Positions 28,420-39,993 of a DNA stretch of 64,000 nt are shown one piece after another. Origin of the DNA: Epiperipatus broadwayi (Eukaryota > Onychophora > Udeonychophora > Euonychophora > Peripatidae); assembly GCA_028023455.1 (NCBI GenBank), contig JAQFVV010006504.1:682001-746000 (forward strand). Direction: 5' to 3'. Both the position numbers and the translations under genes were made by a program. The notes under the pieces were generated by a model. That model did no database searches. It saw only the letters and a list, made by a program, of their open reading frames with translations, and was not told where the DNA came from. Position 1 is the stretch's first letter. Each line of letters opens with the position of its first letter.

Positions 28420-29379
28420 TTTATTAATTTTATGGATCACTTTCGTTATTGGTCAAGTGAAGTAAAACTCTGAAACTTTTAATTGGTTTTAATTGGTCAA
28501 GTGACAAACTCTTTGATACAAATATTTTCATCTTTTAATATATATTAATTTTAGTTTCGTTTTCAAAAAGTATATTAATTATTTGTAATGTTAGGAAAGT
28601 AAACAAAAGTTATTTCAAAAATATATTTTTATTTGTATTTTATAGAAATATTCAAAAGCAGAAAAATCAAAGAAAACATTACGAGCAAATTAGAAGCAAT
28701 GTAAATGTCATTTAAATCCCTTCCAGATTTCACGTTACGAATTTTTTAAGAATTTTTTAGGAAAAATCTTAATGTCTTTCTCAAAATAATTATACTTTCA
28801 GCATATTATTAAAAAATTCACCAAAATACATTATAATGCCAGAAAAGTATTCTAAAACATTAATCTTTGTTTGAAAATCAAATAAACAGCTTGGAGCAAT
28901 CTCAACTCTTGAGAAGATGTCAAAATTGTTGCTATGGCTGGTTTCTTTTTCAATTTACAATCATGTAAAGTATACAATTTTTTAATAAAACCTTACTACT
29001 TTTGTAAAATAACTATATTTTTAGCAGATTTTATGAAAATTATTTATAATATGTACGAAACATAATAAAAAAAAAACACTCCAAAACATATATTTTCATT
29101 TTAGCAGTGAAAAAATATTTAATGGAATCATCAGCCAAAAAGAATTGAGAATAGATTATTCAACCAATCAAAACTGGCCTTCTTCTTTTGTTCAACTTAA
29201 AACCCTCCTAGTATTGATTTTTTACTTGTAAAATAATTTAGAAGAGGGCAGCACCTTATAGGCCTTGCTCTAAGCTTTAATACGGGTATTTTTTATCACT
29301 GTAACTAAAAAATTGGCTGAGTTAGAGCAATATAAAGGTGACAACCGCAAATATGTGTTTCAGGCTATTAAAGTGTTAA
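28420..29379. mobile_element. Second copy of the TTAA-type MITE (degraded)
   Basis: The right half (about 29150-29379) matches the reverse complement of the MITE at 51025-51768: TTTTTTACTTGTAAAATAA, a GGCAGCACCTTATAGG-like block corresponding to AAGATGGCACCATCTT, GGCTGAGTTAGAG, and a GGCTATTAAAGTGTTAA end corresponding to GGCGTTCAAAGAGTTAA. The left end is uncertain. A phrase at 28450-28500 (ATTGGTCAAGTGAAGTAAAA) may correspond to the other terminus. No ORF. Confidence 0.45.
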
Positions 29380-29982
29380 AACCGTTTAAATAATTAATGA
29401 CTCTAAAATATTGATTTTAAAACAAAATATTACATTTAAACACTAATAATAATTTTAACTATTACGTTTTTTAGGCATTATCTTTATATCTACTTTTGCA
29501 GCTTTGTTGCAATGCATCAAATTTTGTTAACAAGCCATAAATCAAAGTTTTCTTTTTCAACTCTTGAAAGCTCACAGATTAACATAATCACCTTTAAATC
29601 ATATGATACTTTCAGAAAATTCTAGATTAATGATAAATTATTTATTATTTAAATATTTTAAACAAAGTAATAATTTTAAACACATTATATAAAATATTAC
29701 TATATTTAAACTATTATAATACTATAGTATTTTTGAATATAATAAATAAAAATTAAACTTATTTTTTAAACAATAAATTGTGTTATTTTATTATTTTATT
29801 TATTTTAAAATGACTTTAAACTATTTAATACATCTCTATAGGTCTCTATTTACTGAGTTTGAATTCATACTAAGTATAAAATCACAATTATTTATTAAAA
29901 AATAACCTAAATTTATTTTATTTAAAAAATAGCTACATTTCAAGCCCTACCTAAACTATCTGTATTAATTATAAGGGTACAA

Positions 29983-30015
29983 TATATATATATGTATGTG
30001 TGCGTGTGTGTGTGT
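29983..30015. repeat. (TA)n(TG)n microsatellite at the array edge
   Basis: GTACAATATATATATATG followed by alternating TG/CG dinucleotides, directly adjoining the first satellite monomer. Confidence 0.85.
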
Positions 30016-31686
30016 GATAAACAAAATAAGTCATAAATTTCGTAAACTTGCTTATAGCTTGCATTTAATGATCACTAGATGGAGCTTTACCAATATCTCC
30101 ATACAAGCTTCGTTTACATAAACATTGAGAGAGACGGAATTCAATATCTCTTTTGTTGTCTCCACCTTCAGATCATCTGATTTCAAGCTAATTGGCTATC
30201 CTCAGTGAAGGGTAGGGACTAGAAACTAGATCTAAACACTGACTCTAAACTCAGCTTTTTTGAAACATGTTTCTATCAGCTTGCAAGTGCGAATTTTTCA
30301 GATACATAAATATCTTCAATTCCTGCCAAACAAACTAGACAGCTATATGGGTCTGAAATCAGTTCAGTTTCACCACATAGTAAAATCCTCTGCAATATAT
30401 ATTATTGCAAAAACCTTCAAAGGTACATTTATGATAAACAAAACAAGACATAAATTTTGTAAACTTGCTTATAGCCTGCATTTAATGATCACTAGATGGA
30501 GTTTTACCAATATCTCCAAACAAGCTTTGTTTACATACACACTGAGAGAGACAATATCTCTTTCATTGCCTCCATTTCAAGCTAATCGGCTATCCTCAGG
30601 GAGTGGTAGGGACTAAAAACTAGATCTAAACACTGACTCTAAACTCAGTATTTATGAAACATGTTTCTATCAGTTTGAAAGCATGAATTTTTCAGATATG
30701 TAAATATCTTCAAATCCAGTCAAACAAACTAGATAGTTATATGGGTCTGAATTCAGTTCAGTTTCACCATATAGTAAAAGCCTCTGCAATCGATATCATT
30801 GCAAAAACCTTCAAGGGTACATTTATGATTAACAAAACAAGTTATAAATTTTGTAAACTTGCTTATATGGAGCTTTACCAATAGCCCACTGTCAAGCTTT
30901 GTTTACATAAACACTGAGAGAGATAGAATTCAATATCTCTTCCAAATTGTCCCCAACCTTTAAACCTAATTGGCTCATGTCATTAATGAGGAGGAAGAAC
31001 AGAAACTAGATCTAAACCCAACTCTACTAACAGCATTTATGAAACACATTTCTATCAGTTTGAAGATGTTTTATAAATTCTGTTAGTAGAGATGGTGTTT
31101 AGATCTAGTTTCTGTTCTTACTACCATTTACTGATGTAAGCCAACTATCTTGAAATCATGGTTTAAAGGTTGGAGACAATTTGAAAGAGATATTGAATTC
31201 TATCTCTCTCAGCATTTTTGTGAACAAAGCTTGACAATGGCCTATTGGTAATGCTCCATCTAGTGATCATAAAATGCAAGCTATAAGCAAGTTATGAAAC
31301 TTATAACTTGTTTTGTTTATCATAAATGTACCCTTGAAGGTTTTTGCAATGATATAGATTGCAGAGGCTTTTACTATAAGGTGAAATGAACTAAATTCAG
31401 ACTCATATAGCTATCTAGTTTGTTTGACTGGATTTGAAGATATACGTATCTGAAAAATCTGTGCCTTCAAACTGATAGAAACAAGTTTCATAAATGCTGT
31501 TAGTAGAGTTGGTGTTTAGATCTAGTTTCTGGTCTTACTATCCTTTACTGACATGAGCCAACTAGCTCAAAACCATGGTTTAAAGGTTGGAGACAATTTG
31601 AAAGAGATATTAAATTTTATCTCCCTTGGCATTTATATAAGCAAAGCTTGATAGTGGGCTATTGGTAAAGCTCCATCTAGTGATCA
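30016..31686. repeat. Inverted satellite array, older family member (~417-bp unit)
   Basis: Forward monomers start at 30016. The GATCACTAGATGGAG landmark recurs at 30070 and 30487 (417 bp apart), and a third forward unit lacks it. At about 31066-31075 orientation flips with only a short loop. The reverse arm runs to 31686, with CTCCATCTAGTGATCAT at about 31251 and 31670. Units share TCTGAATTCAGTTCA[GC]TTTCACC, CCTCTGCAAT..ATAT.ATTGC, and ACATTTATGATAAACAAAA with the 409-bp monomers at 55.85-59.44 kb, so the two arrays are one family. Divergence between monomers here is higher and includes deletions, indicating greater age. Open frames such as 30260-30616 are accidental. Confidence 0.85.
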
Positions 31687-31790
31687 TATATATATATATA
31701 AAATTTTAACAGTAAATACAATATTATAGTTTAAATTCTTTCGTAGCACTTTCGATTACATGATAATCTTCATCTGCTTTAATTGAATTT
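31687..31790 (-). mobile_element. Penelope-like element 3' tail (fragment)
   Basis: On the minus strand GATGAAGATTATCATGTAATC followed by GAAAGTGCT and a TTTACTG..AAATTTTATATATATA end matches the tails at 44.45 kb (ATCGAAAGTACTTCC) and 50.49-50.60 kb (GATAAAGACTAC...GAAAGTACTTC). No coding part is present. It abuts the (TA)n edge of the array. Confidence 0.45.
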
Positions 31791-32986
31791 CAAATTATAT
31801 ATATATATTTGTAAATTTAATTTCAATATTTTTTGAAAAACTAATATATTTAAATTATGATTGGTTAAATTTCAAGTTACCATACACATGTAACATCTAT
31901 CTTAAAATGTTTTGTAAAATAAAACAATAAGTTTTATAATAAAGAAAACTAGAAATAAAACAAAAATCAACAAATGAATAGATAAATTGATTAATTTTAG
32001 TTACCCCATAACTGCAAACTTTTCATTGTTTTCAGTCTCTTGGTTACTCTAAATATTTTGTTCTTGATTTCATTCCATAGTATGTGAAATAGCTATAAAA
32101 ATATATACACATTAGCGATGCATGAGTTTATAGATTTTTTAAAGCAATTAATTCCTGGCTTATTCTTTATATTCAACTGTAGAAATAAATCGATTTGGAT
32201 ATTAAGTTTAGGATCATTAAAAGAATCTTAAAAATTAAAAAAAATAGCTATTTTTTTTTTTAGGTTTGCTTACAAATTCTGGCTTGGTGATAAACTGCAT
32301 ATTTCACTGGATCTTAATAGTGAAATAAGATAAGCGTAGGGCAGAAATTGCCCTTGGAAAGTAAAGTTTACTTAGCCAATCATTTTGACATTATATCTTG
32401 GTCCAGTAGCTGTTATATTTATATCAAAAGAAGAATTTGTGGAATAGGGAAAATAAAGTTATGGCTTCTTTCTTTTCTGCTTTCTGGTGATTCCCCTTCT
32501 TTTTTGTTATATTCCTATTGTTACATTTTCCACGCATGGTGACTAAAAATTCTTTAATACTGACATTATTGATTTTAAAATATTAAGATGAAAAAAAAAT
32601 ACTAATAATAATAACAAAAAAATATTACATAGAAAAATTTATTTTTGCAGTTTATAAAATTAAACATCAAACAATAACATTGTATTCCAAATAATTACCA
32701 ACAATAAAAATATAATCTAATTATAACTAGCAATTTAAATACCACTACTCATAACTATTTATATATACATACACGAATATATATATGTCACGATTGCTAT
32801 CAAAATCTCACTATCACAAAACAAAGCATATACCAACAATAAGTAAACAAAAATGAACCAATTAACAATAACAACCTATATACAAATCTTTATGTAAAAA
32901 CTAAATCAAGGAGATTTTTTTAAAACTATAATGTCACTTTAAAAGAAAGGGTGGATCTTTCCATCCTTTACAATATATATATATCA
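31791..32986. other. AT-rich DNA, no supported gene
   Basis: Contains (TA)n runs at about 31796-31808 and 32949-32960. A possible acceptor and short open frame near 32264 was considered and rejected. Confidence 0.5.
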
Positions 32987-32995
32987 TTATCATCA

Positions 32996-33618
32996 TCAAT
33001 CATTATCAATCCACTGTAGGATGAAGGTCTCTCCAAGTTTAATACATCTTGTCCGATCTTTAGCTTCTCTTCTCCACATCAACCCTGCACACTTTCTTAT
33101 TTCATCCATCCATCTCACATGTGGTCTCTTTCTGGATCTTTTACAATCTCTTGGAATCCAATTTAAGATTTCAATTGCACATCTATTATCATCTCTTTTA
33201 GCAATATGTCCAGCCCAACTCCAATTCAATCTTTTAATTTTTTCAATGAGGTAGTAACAAATGTTTGTTCTCTTATCCATACATTGCGTTTTCAATCTCT
33301 TTTTGTTACTTCCCACATGAATCTCTCCATACTTCTTTGAGTGGTCTGTAGTCTCTGTATTGCTTTTCTATTAAGTGTCCAAGTCTCAGATCCATAAGTA
33401 AGAACTGGTAAAACACATTTGTTAAAAATCTTCCTTTTCAAACACATAGGTATATTATTTCCTTTTAGTATCAAGTTATTTCTACCAAAAGCACTCCAAC
33501 CAAGTTTAATTCTATGATTAATTTTATCCATTATGTTTCCATCTGTATTACTAATCTGACCAAGGTATTTGTAACTGTTAACTTCTTCTAATTCATCATA
33601 ATCAATCTTTATTTTCAT
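32996..33618 (-). pseudogene. RTE C-terminal region
   Basis: Two overlapping open frames (33618-33292 and 33316-32996) joined by a frameshift. The first has YKYLGQISNTDGN and CVLPVLTYGSETWTLNRKAI, the second has KRLNWSWAGHIAKRDDNR and RSRKRPHVRWMDEIRK followed by a Trp-rich end. These are the standard C-terminal landmarks of RTE-clade (BovB-like) polymerases. Confidence 0.85.
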
Positions 33619-33630
33619 ATTTTCAGCAAA

Positions 33631-33843
33631 TCAATTAAACATTACTTTAGTCCTTTTAGCATTTATCTTTAGTCCTACTTCCCTACTTTCATCTAATAGC
33701 TCCTGTAACCTTTTCTGCAGCTCCAAAGCATTATATGCAATAACAACTACATTATCTGCAAAATCTAAATGACTTAAATAATCTCCATTTACTTTCTCTT
33801 CTTTAGTTTCCCATTTTAATGCACAAAATACTTCTTGTAACAC
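33631..33843 (-). pseudogene. RTE reverse transcriptase palm segment (FADN box)
   Basis: A 70-residue open segment with LQEVFCALKW (motif 4 end), then SHLDFADNVVVIA at residues 24-36, matching the catalytic LxFADDxxLIA box but with Asn in place of the second Asp. Then come LQKRLQELLDESREVGLKIN and AKRTKVMFN, the usual RTE motif-D/E region. Copy 2 shows the same Asn. Confidence 0.85.
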
Positions 33844-34593
33844 TGCTGTAAAAAGTTTTGGAGATATGGAGTCACCTTGTCTTACACCTTTCTCAATGTT
33901 GACTTTCCCAGTATTATTATGTAATCTAATTGTTGCTGTTGCATTTTTATAAATATTGCTTAAAATATTTACAATATTCTGGATCGATACCTTGGTGATC
34001 CATTGCTTTAATCACTGAAGAAATGTTTATAGAATCAAATGCCTTTTCATAATCTACAAATCCAAAACATAATGGCAACTCATATTTATTTGTCCTTTCT
34101 ATAACTTCTCTCAATGCCTGGATATGATCTATTGTACTAAAACAACTTTGAAATCCAGCTCATTCTCTTGGTTGGTGGAAATCCAATGTTCTCTGTAGAC
34201 GAGTGGTAATTATCTTGGTAAAAATTTTGTATAAAACTGATAAAAGGCTGATAGGTCTGTAATTTCTAATATCTTCTTTATCACCTTTTTTCAATATTAA
34301 TATTATTACTGCATTCTTCCAATCATCTGGTACATCTTTATCATTTAGACATTTAGTATATAACTTTGGTAAAAAAAAATTCTATTTCTTCACCTACTTC
34401 TTTTAATATATCAATTATAATTCCATCATTACCTGTAGCATTTCCTTTCTGCATACATTTAATTGCATGATTCACTTATTCATTTAAAATTCTGGGCAAT
34501 TTAAAAGATATAATAGATATAGGAGATACTTGTTCTTTATTATTATATAATTCTTGATAAAAGTCTTCTACCAATTTCATGATGTCCTCTCTC

Positions 34594-34707
34594 TTTTTAG
34601 TAATAATTCCATATATATATATATATATATATATATGGAATTATTACTAAAAATCTATCATTTATACCATATATATATATATATATATATGGTATAAATG
34701 ATAGATT
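34594..34707. repeat. Double (TA)n-cored hairpin at the RTE truncation point
   Basis: TTTTTAGTAATAATTCC, then (AT)n, then GGAATTATTACTAAAAA (34594-34653) makes one hairpin. AATCTATCATTTATACC, then (AT)n, then GGTATAAATGATAGATT (34652-34707) makes a second. The first left arm is RTE sequence (AGTAATAATTCC aligns with AGTAATAATGCC of copy 2), so element sequence has been copied in inverted form across the (AT)n. Confidence 0.9.
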
Positions 34708-37700
34708 GCTTGTTCAGTAGTGATATCTACAATGATAATGATATTTGAAGAAAGGAGTATTGAGTAGACTTGGACAAGGATGCAGCAGAAGAAAAAATGA
34801 ACACTTTATTGCCTCCAAACTTCATTTAGTCTAATTAAATGTTTATTACACTCAATAGCTAAGTTTGAATTTATCCTAAAAGAATAATTATTAAAATTAT
34901 AGAAATACATATAAAATATATCTTGTTATAAATTAAATAAATATTTTGTAATAATATATTAAATCAATGTATTATTTAAATCCATCTTCTTGTAATGTGT
35001 TTGTGTTCCATATATGCTATTATGAATACAATTGGGTGCCTAATCTAAATTGAATATATCATAATAGCCATATTATTTCTTCTCCACACATTATCCACAA
35101 GATAGTAGAAGGCAAATTAATTCAGTATTTTATATTTCCAAGTTAATGTATGTTATTACATTCACTTCAAAAAAATACCAAATTAGATTTTAATAAATTA
35201 AAGAAACATATATTTAGCAAAATCAGAAAATCAAATTTAATAAATAAATATGATAAACCTTTTTTAATTTTTATTTTTAATTTAATTACGTTACTAAATT
35301 AGATTTTTTCCTGGAAAATTTGTTGAATATCAAATTGATATTTCATTCTCAAAATTTTAATGAAAAATAATAAAGTGCACAAGAACATCATATGCCTATG
35401 TGGAGGAAAATATGACATATAAAAATAATGTGTTTATGTGGGGAATAAATCTAGTAAAATTAAATTGGTCTTGCATACACTTTAAATTTGTGTAAATTTA
35501 TTTCCAACATTGAACTTTATTTTTATTGATTTAAGAAATTAGCAGGTTTTCTTGAGAAGTTATAATACCATTAATTACTCATCATTTTATTAAATGTGAT
35601 AAAAATTTATGTTTATGTAAATAAATAAATACACAATTAAGTAAGCAAATCTCAAGACATTTAGGGGTAATGGTGGCATCTCTGGCACAGGTTTATTGCC
35701 TTTTATTTTGTGACTTAAAATTCTAAATACTATATTTAATAATTACTATATAACTTCAACAACAATTACAAGTAAAGAGCTTCTACCCTGCTTACTATGG
35801 AATTTCTTTTTTTGTAGAGAAAAGTCATATATACTTCTGTTAAAAATTGTGAAACAGAGCAGAAGTATATATCATTAAGAGTTGACAATATTTAACTCTC
35901 CTCACATGATATAGATTAAAAATATATATCTTTACTCTGTTTCAAGTTTTACATCTTTAAAATATATCAAAAGTTAATACCTATAATCATGTACATCATA
36001 TTAATAATAAAAAACTTAATTAAAATGATCATTTTCATGCTAATTTGTTTTTCCAATCTCCTGGGAAATGTTATAGACAATGAGGGCCAAACCTCTGACC
36101 TATTAATTTAGCAATCCATGTTATTGATTTCTGACCACTTAAAATGTATGATTATTATTGTGATTCAGTTTTAAAACATGAGATGTGAAAATACATTTAT
36201 TCAGTTCAATGTATTCATTTTTTTCTCTCTGAAATAGCGTTTTTTTATAAAGCAGGCAATAATTTTATGTTTTTCCATCTTATGTTTGTGTTCTTAAAAA
36301 TAAATCAACTAAAGTACATAAATAAAGAAAAATATTTTTCTAAATTGTAATAATAATTATTTAATAATCTAGAATAAAAAAAACATTTTGTTTATTTATT
36401 TCAGATATCAAATAATGATATTAATTTTATAAAATATTTTAATATTGATGTGTATTCTTTATAATTATCCATTTATTATAACATGCACACACATCACATA
36501 TTGACCAGGTTACTTATCCCTGTCCAATATGAATTACTATTCTTTATTAACTATACTTCCAATATTTTTTTACAATAACTATACTATAGCTTGTGTTTTA
36601 TTTTAATTTTAAATACATTCTAGCTTTCATATAAACCTACATATTGAAATGAATAATGTAGTAGTGAATTATTTTTTAGTGTAGTAGTACAAATGCCTTC
36701 AAGAAAATTATGTAAAATAAAAATAGTACCTTAAAATAAAAGATTAAAAGTAATTATAAGAGGTAATGTTCAAGTGGTAGAGTAAATATAATAGTTTTAT
36801 TATAAAAATGTTTAAATATATGAGAAACTACCAAATTATATAAATTATATTAGAACTGTTTCTTTTCTTTTTTTCAAAAATTAAAAAAATGTATGATATA
36901 CATATTGAAAAACAATTCAATTAAGTATATTAATATTAAATGAAATATATTTTAAATAATTAATTAGATAAAAAATAAGTTAATAAAAATATTAATTCTG
37001 TTTTGAGATATGAGATTTGAAATCAATGGAAAAATTCAAATAATTTAATCATTAAATAAAAAATAAGAGAAAACAAGTCAGCAAAAGATGTATATTCAGT
37101 TTTTCTTAAAATTAAACAGTCTGAAATATAACCTGGATCTTTTGTGAATGTGAGCAAGAAACCTTTATTCAAAATGAACAAAAAAGCTTAAATTGCAAAT
37201 TTCAAAAACAGGAAATTGATAAAGGATATTATAGCAACTTGTAAAGAAAAAAAGTGATTATAAATAGAATAAATTAATGCATGCCATCATGGTAAAAATA
37301 TTAGCCTCTCACAACTAACAGTAGAGAATTCTGTTTGCAAAACTTTTGCTGTGTAAGTTTTTAAAAAAAATCTTTGTCAATTAGACTGTTAGTCTAATGT
37401 ATTAACCATTTTAAGTTTTATTTTATGACCACTTTGTGATATATGTATTTCTAATAAACTATATTTTGTATGTATAAAGTGTTTATAGAATATATTATTT
37501 AACTGATTGAGTAAAGAAAGAAACAAATATTTTTTATTAAAAAGATTCTGCATTTGCTGTTAAGCATCTACGAATACTCAAGCTGCATTTTAAAACATTT
37601 ACATGCAAAATTCATTTCTTTTCTTTTCTGTTATATATAGGCTTAGATGAAATTCTATTTATTTGAAAATAAAAAATGTATTTTCATGTAGCTATTGTCA

Positions 37701-38103
37701 ACCAGTATGCAAAATTAGATAAAGTAATCATGCTATAATATTCATTTTAAATATACAAAATGTATATGTGTTTAAAAAATTTAAAATGAAATGCTCAAGT
37801 ATAAAAAATAATGTGGTAGAATAATTATTACAGTTTAAGTTAAAGGTTTATTTTAAAATTTATTCAAGTTACTTTGTATGTAAACTATCCCTCAATATTG
37901 GATTGGATTACATTTTATGTATGTAGAACATAATATAAATGCAGTTATTAGATCACTGTTAAATGGTAAAATATAATATATCTATATGGTAAATTTATTC
38001 ACAATATATTCACAATTTTTCCAGGTTAGATTAGATTCAAGTGACCACCTCAGTTAATTAAGTAGTTACTATTAAATCAGAATTTGGACCTAAAGTAATC
38101 CCA

Positions 38104-38106
<3 letters not shown>
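34708..38106. other. AT-rich DNA, no gene seen
   Basis: No credible coding sequence. A short hairpin at about 35829-35869 (ATATACTTCTG / CAGAAGTATAT) and scattered A/T runs. Confidence 0.5.

Positions 38107-38187
<81 letters not shown>
38107..38187. repeat. (TA)40 microsatellite at the RTE 3' end
   Basis: Uninterrupted TA dinucleotides ending directly at the CATCATCAAT 3' tail of the RTE copy on the minus strand. Confidence 0.95.
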
Positions 38188-38189
<2 letters not shown>

Positions 38190-38440
38190 TCATCAATTAT
38201 CAATCCACTGCAGGATGAAGGTCTCTCCAAGTTCAATCCATCTTTTCCTATCTTTAGCTTCTTTTCTCCACATCACCCCTGCACACTTTCTTATTTCATC
38301 CATCCATCTCACATGTGGTCTCTTTCTGTGTCTTTTATAATCTCTTGGAATCCAGTTCAAAATTTCAATTGTCTATCTATTATCATCTCTTCTAGCAATA
38401 TGTCCAACCCAACTCCAGTCTTTTAACTTTTTCAATGAGA

Positions 38441-38632
38441 TCAGTAACATCTGTTTTTTGTCTTGCATTTTCGATCTCTTCTTGTTACTCCCAACATGCA
38501 TCTCTCCATACTTTTTTGAGTAGTCTGAAGTCTCTGTATTGCTCTTCTATTAAGTGTCCAAGTCTCAGATCCATAAGTAAGAACTGGCAAAACACATTTA
38601 TTAAAAACCTTCCTTTTCAAACACAAAGGCAT
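38441..38632 (-). pseudogene. RTE C-terminal segment (copy 2)
   Basis: The 63-residue frame has LPVLTYGSETWTLNRRAIQR and LQTTQKSMERCMLGVTRRDR, the same block as copy 1 at 33.4 kb. Beyond it the C-terminus to 38200 is frame-shifted. Confidence 0.85.
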
Positions 38633-38983
38633 ATTTCATTTTAGTATCAAGTTATTTCTTCCAAAAGCACTCCAACCAAGTTTAAATCTATGATGAATTT
38701 CATCCATTATGTTTCCATCTGTATTAATAATCTGACAAGGTATTTGTAACCATTAACTTTTTCTAACTCATCATAATCAATCTTTATTTTCATATTTTGA
38801 GAAAATCTATTAAACATTACTTTAGAATTTTTAACATTTATCTTTAGTCCTACTTTTCTACTTTCATCTGATAACTCCTGCAACATTTTCTGTAGATCTA
38901 AAGCATTATTTTCAAAAACAACTGCATTGTCTGCAAAATCTAAATGACTTTAGAAAATCTCCATTTACTTTCACTCCTTTAGC

Positions 38984-39987
38984 TTACCATTTTAATCCAC
39001 AAAATACTTCTTGCAGTACTGCTGTAAAAAGTTTTGGAGATATGGAGTCACCCTGTCTTACAGCCTTTTCAATGTTTATTTTTTTACTATCATTATGTAA
39101 TCTAATTGTTTCTGTTGCATGTTTATAAATATTCTTTAAAATATGACAGTATCTTGGATCTACACCTTGATGATCCAATGCTTTAATCACTGAAGAAATA
39201 TTTATAGAATCAAATACCTTTTCATAATCTACAAATCCTAAGCATAATGGCAACTCATATTCATTTGTCCTTTCTATAACTTCTCTCAATACCTGGATAT
39301 AATCTACTGTACTAAAACCACTTTTAAATCCAGATTGTTCTCTTGGTTGGTGGAAATCCACTGTTTCTGTAGATGAGTTGTAATTATCTTAGTAAAAATT
39401 TTGTATAAAACTGATAAAATACTGATAGGTCTGTAATTTTTAATATCTTCTTTATCACCTTTTTTAAATATTAATATTAATACTATATTCTTCCAATCAT
39501 CTGGTACATCTTTATCATATAGACATTTGGTATACAACTTTGCTAAAAAAATTTCTATTTCTTCACCTGCTTCTTTTAAAATATCAATTATAATTCCATC
39601 ATTACCTGGAGCCTTCTCTTTCTTCATAAATTTAATTGCATGTCTCACTTCCTCATTCAAAATTTTGGGCAATTCTGAAGATATAATAGGTATAGGAGGC
39701 ATTTGTTCTTTATTACTATATAATTCTTGATAGAAGTCTTCTACACATTTCATGATGTCATCTCTCTTTTTAGTAATAATGCCATCTTTTTTTGTTATTG
39801 CAGATATAAATTTCCTGTCAATACCAAAATGTTGTTTTACACTCTTTAGACTTTTATTCTCTTCTACAGCTTTCCTTGCTAGTTCACAATTATACTTTCT
39901 TATATCATTTTCAACTCTTTTCCGCACCATTTTACAAAATTCGAGATATTCAATCTTTTTTAATGCATCATTGTTGTATATCCTCAT
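38984..39987 (-). pseudogene. RTE reverse transcriptase domain
   Basis: Two open segments overlap with a frameshift near 39330. The first (39987-39304, 227 residues) has a basic N-terminal helix region, then [35 protein letters not shown] and [19 protein letters not shown], which are RT motifs 0-2. The second (39361-38984, 125 residues) has [20 protein letters not shown], then FVDYEKVFDSI (first catalytic Asp at 39229-39227) and VRQGDSISPKLFTAVLQEVF (motif B). The catalytic box follows after a frame break at about 38940-38930 as DFADNAVV, with Asn for the second Asp. Confidence 0.9.
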
Positions 39988-39993
39988 ATTCCT

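Larger units (their letters stand above)
32987..34609 (-). mobile_element. RTE-type LINE, 5'-truncated copy 1
   Basis: The minus strand carries, in order, pieces of an RTE reverse transcriptase. First come [19 protein letters not shown]-type fingers (about 34270), then FVDYEKAFDSI with the first catalytic Asp (about 34060), the FADN box (33762-33751), and a thumb/C-terminal region (33618-33292 and 33316-32996) with LPVLTYGSETWTLNRKAIQR and SWAGHIAKRDDNR. The 3' end is the TGATGATGAT-type tail typical of RTE elements, next to (TA)n. Frames are broken by several indels, so it is inactive. The element stops at 34609, inside the N-terminal part of the RT, at a pair of (TA)n hairpins. The endonuclease is missing. 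Confidence 0.9.

Noticed and set aside
30260-30616. 118-residue open frame
   Set aside because: Lies entirely inside a satellite array monomer and is not maintained in the other monomers.
29983-31686. CRISPR array
   Set aside because: Repeat units are ~410 bp, flip orientation and lack short repeat-spacer structure; this is eukaryotic satellite DNA.
32237-32333. Second possible terminal exon (T-rich acceptor then FAYKFWLGDKLHISLDLNSE to a stop)
   Set aside because: The pyrimidine tract is a T homopolymer common here, the open frame is only 23 codons, and nothing links it to a gene.
33021-33254. Plus-strand open frames over the RTE copies (also 38435-38644, 39527-39730, 39752-40153, 40333-40721)
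   Set aside because: They are antisense shadows of the minus-strand RTE coding sequence.
35829-35869. Small hairpin ATATACTTCTG / CAGAAGTATAT
   Set aside because: 11-bp arms in AT-rich DNA are not remarkable and no second copy was seen.
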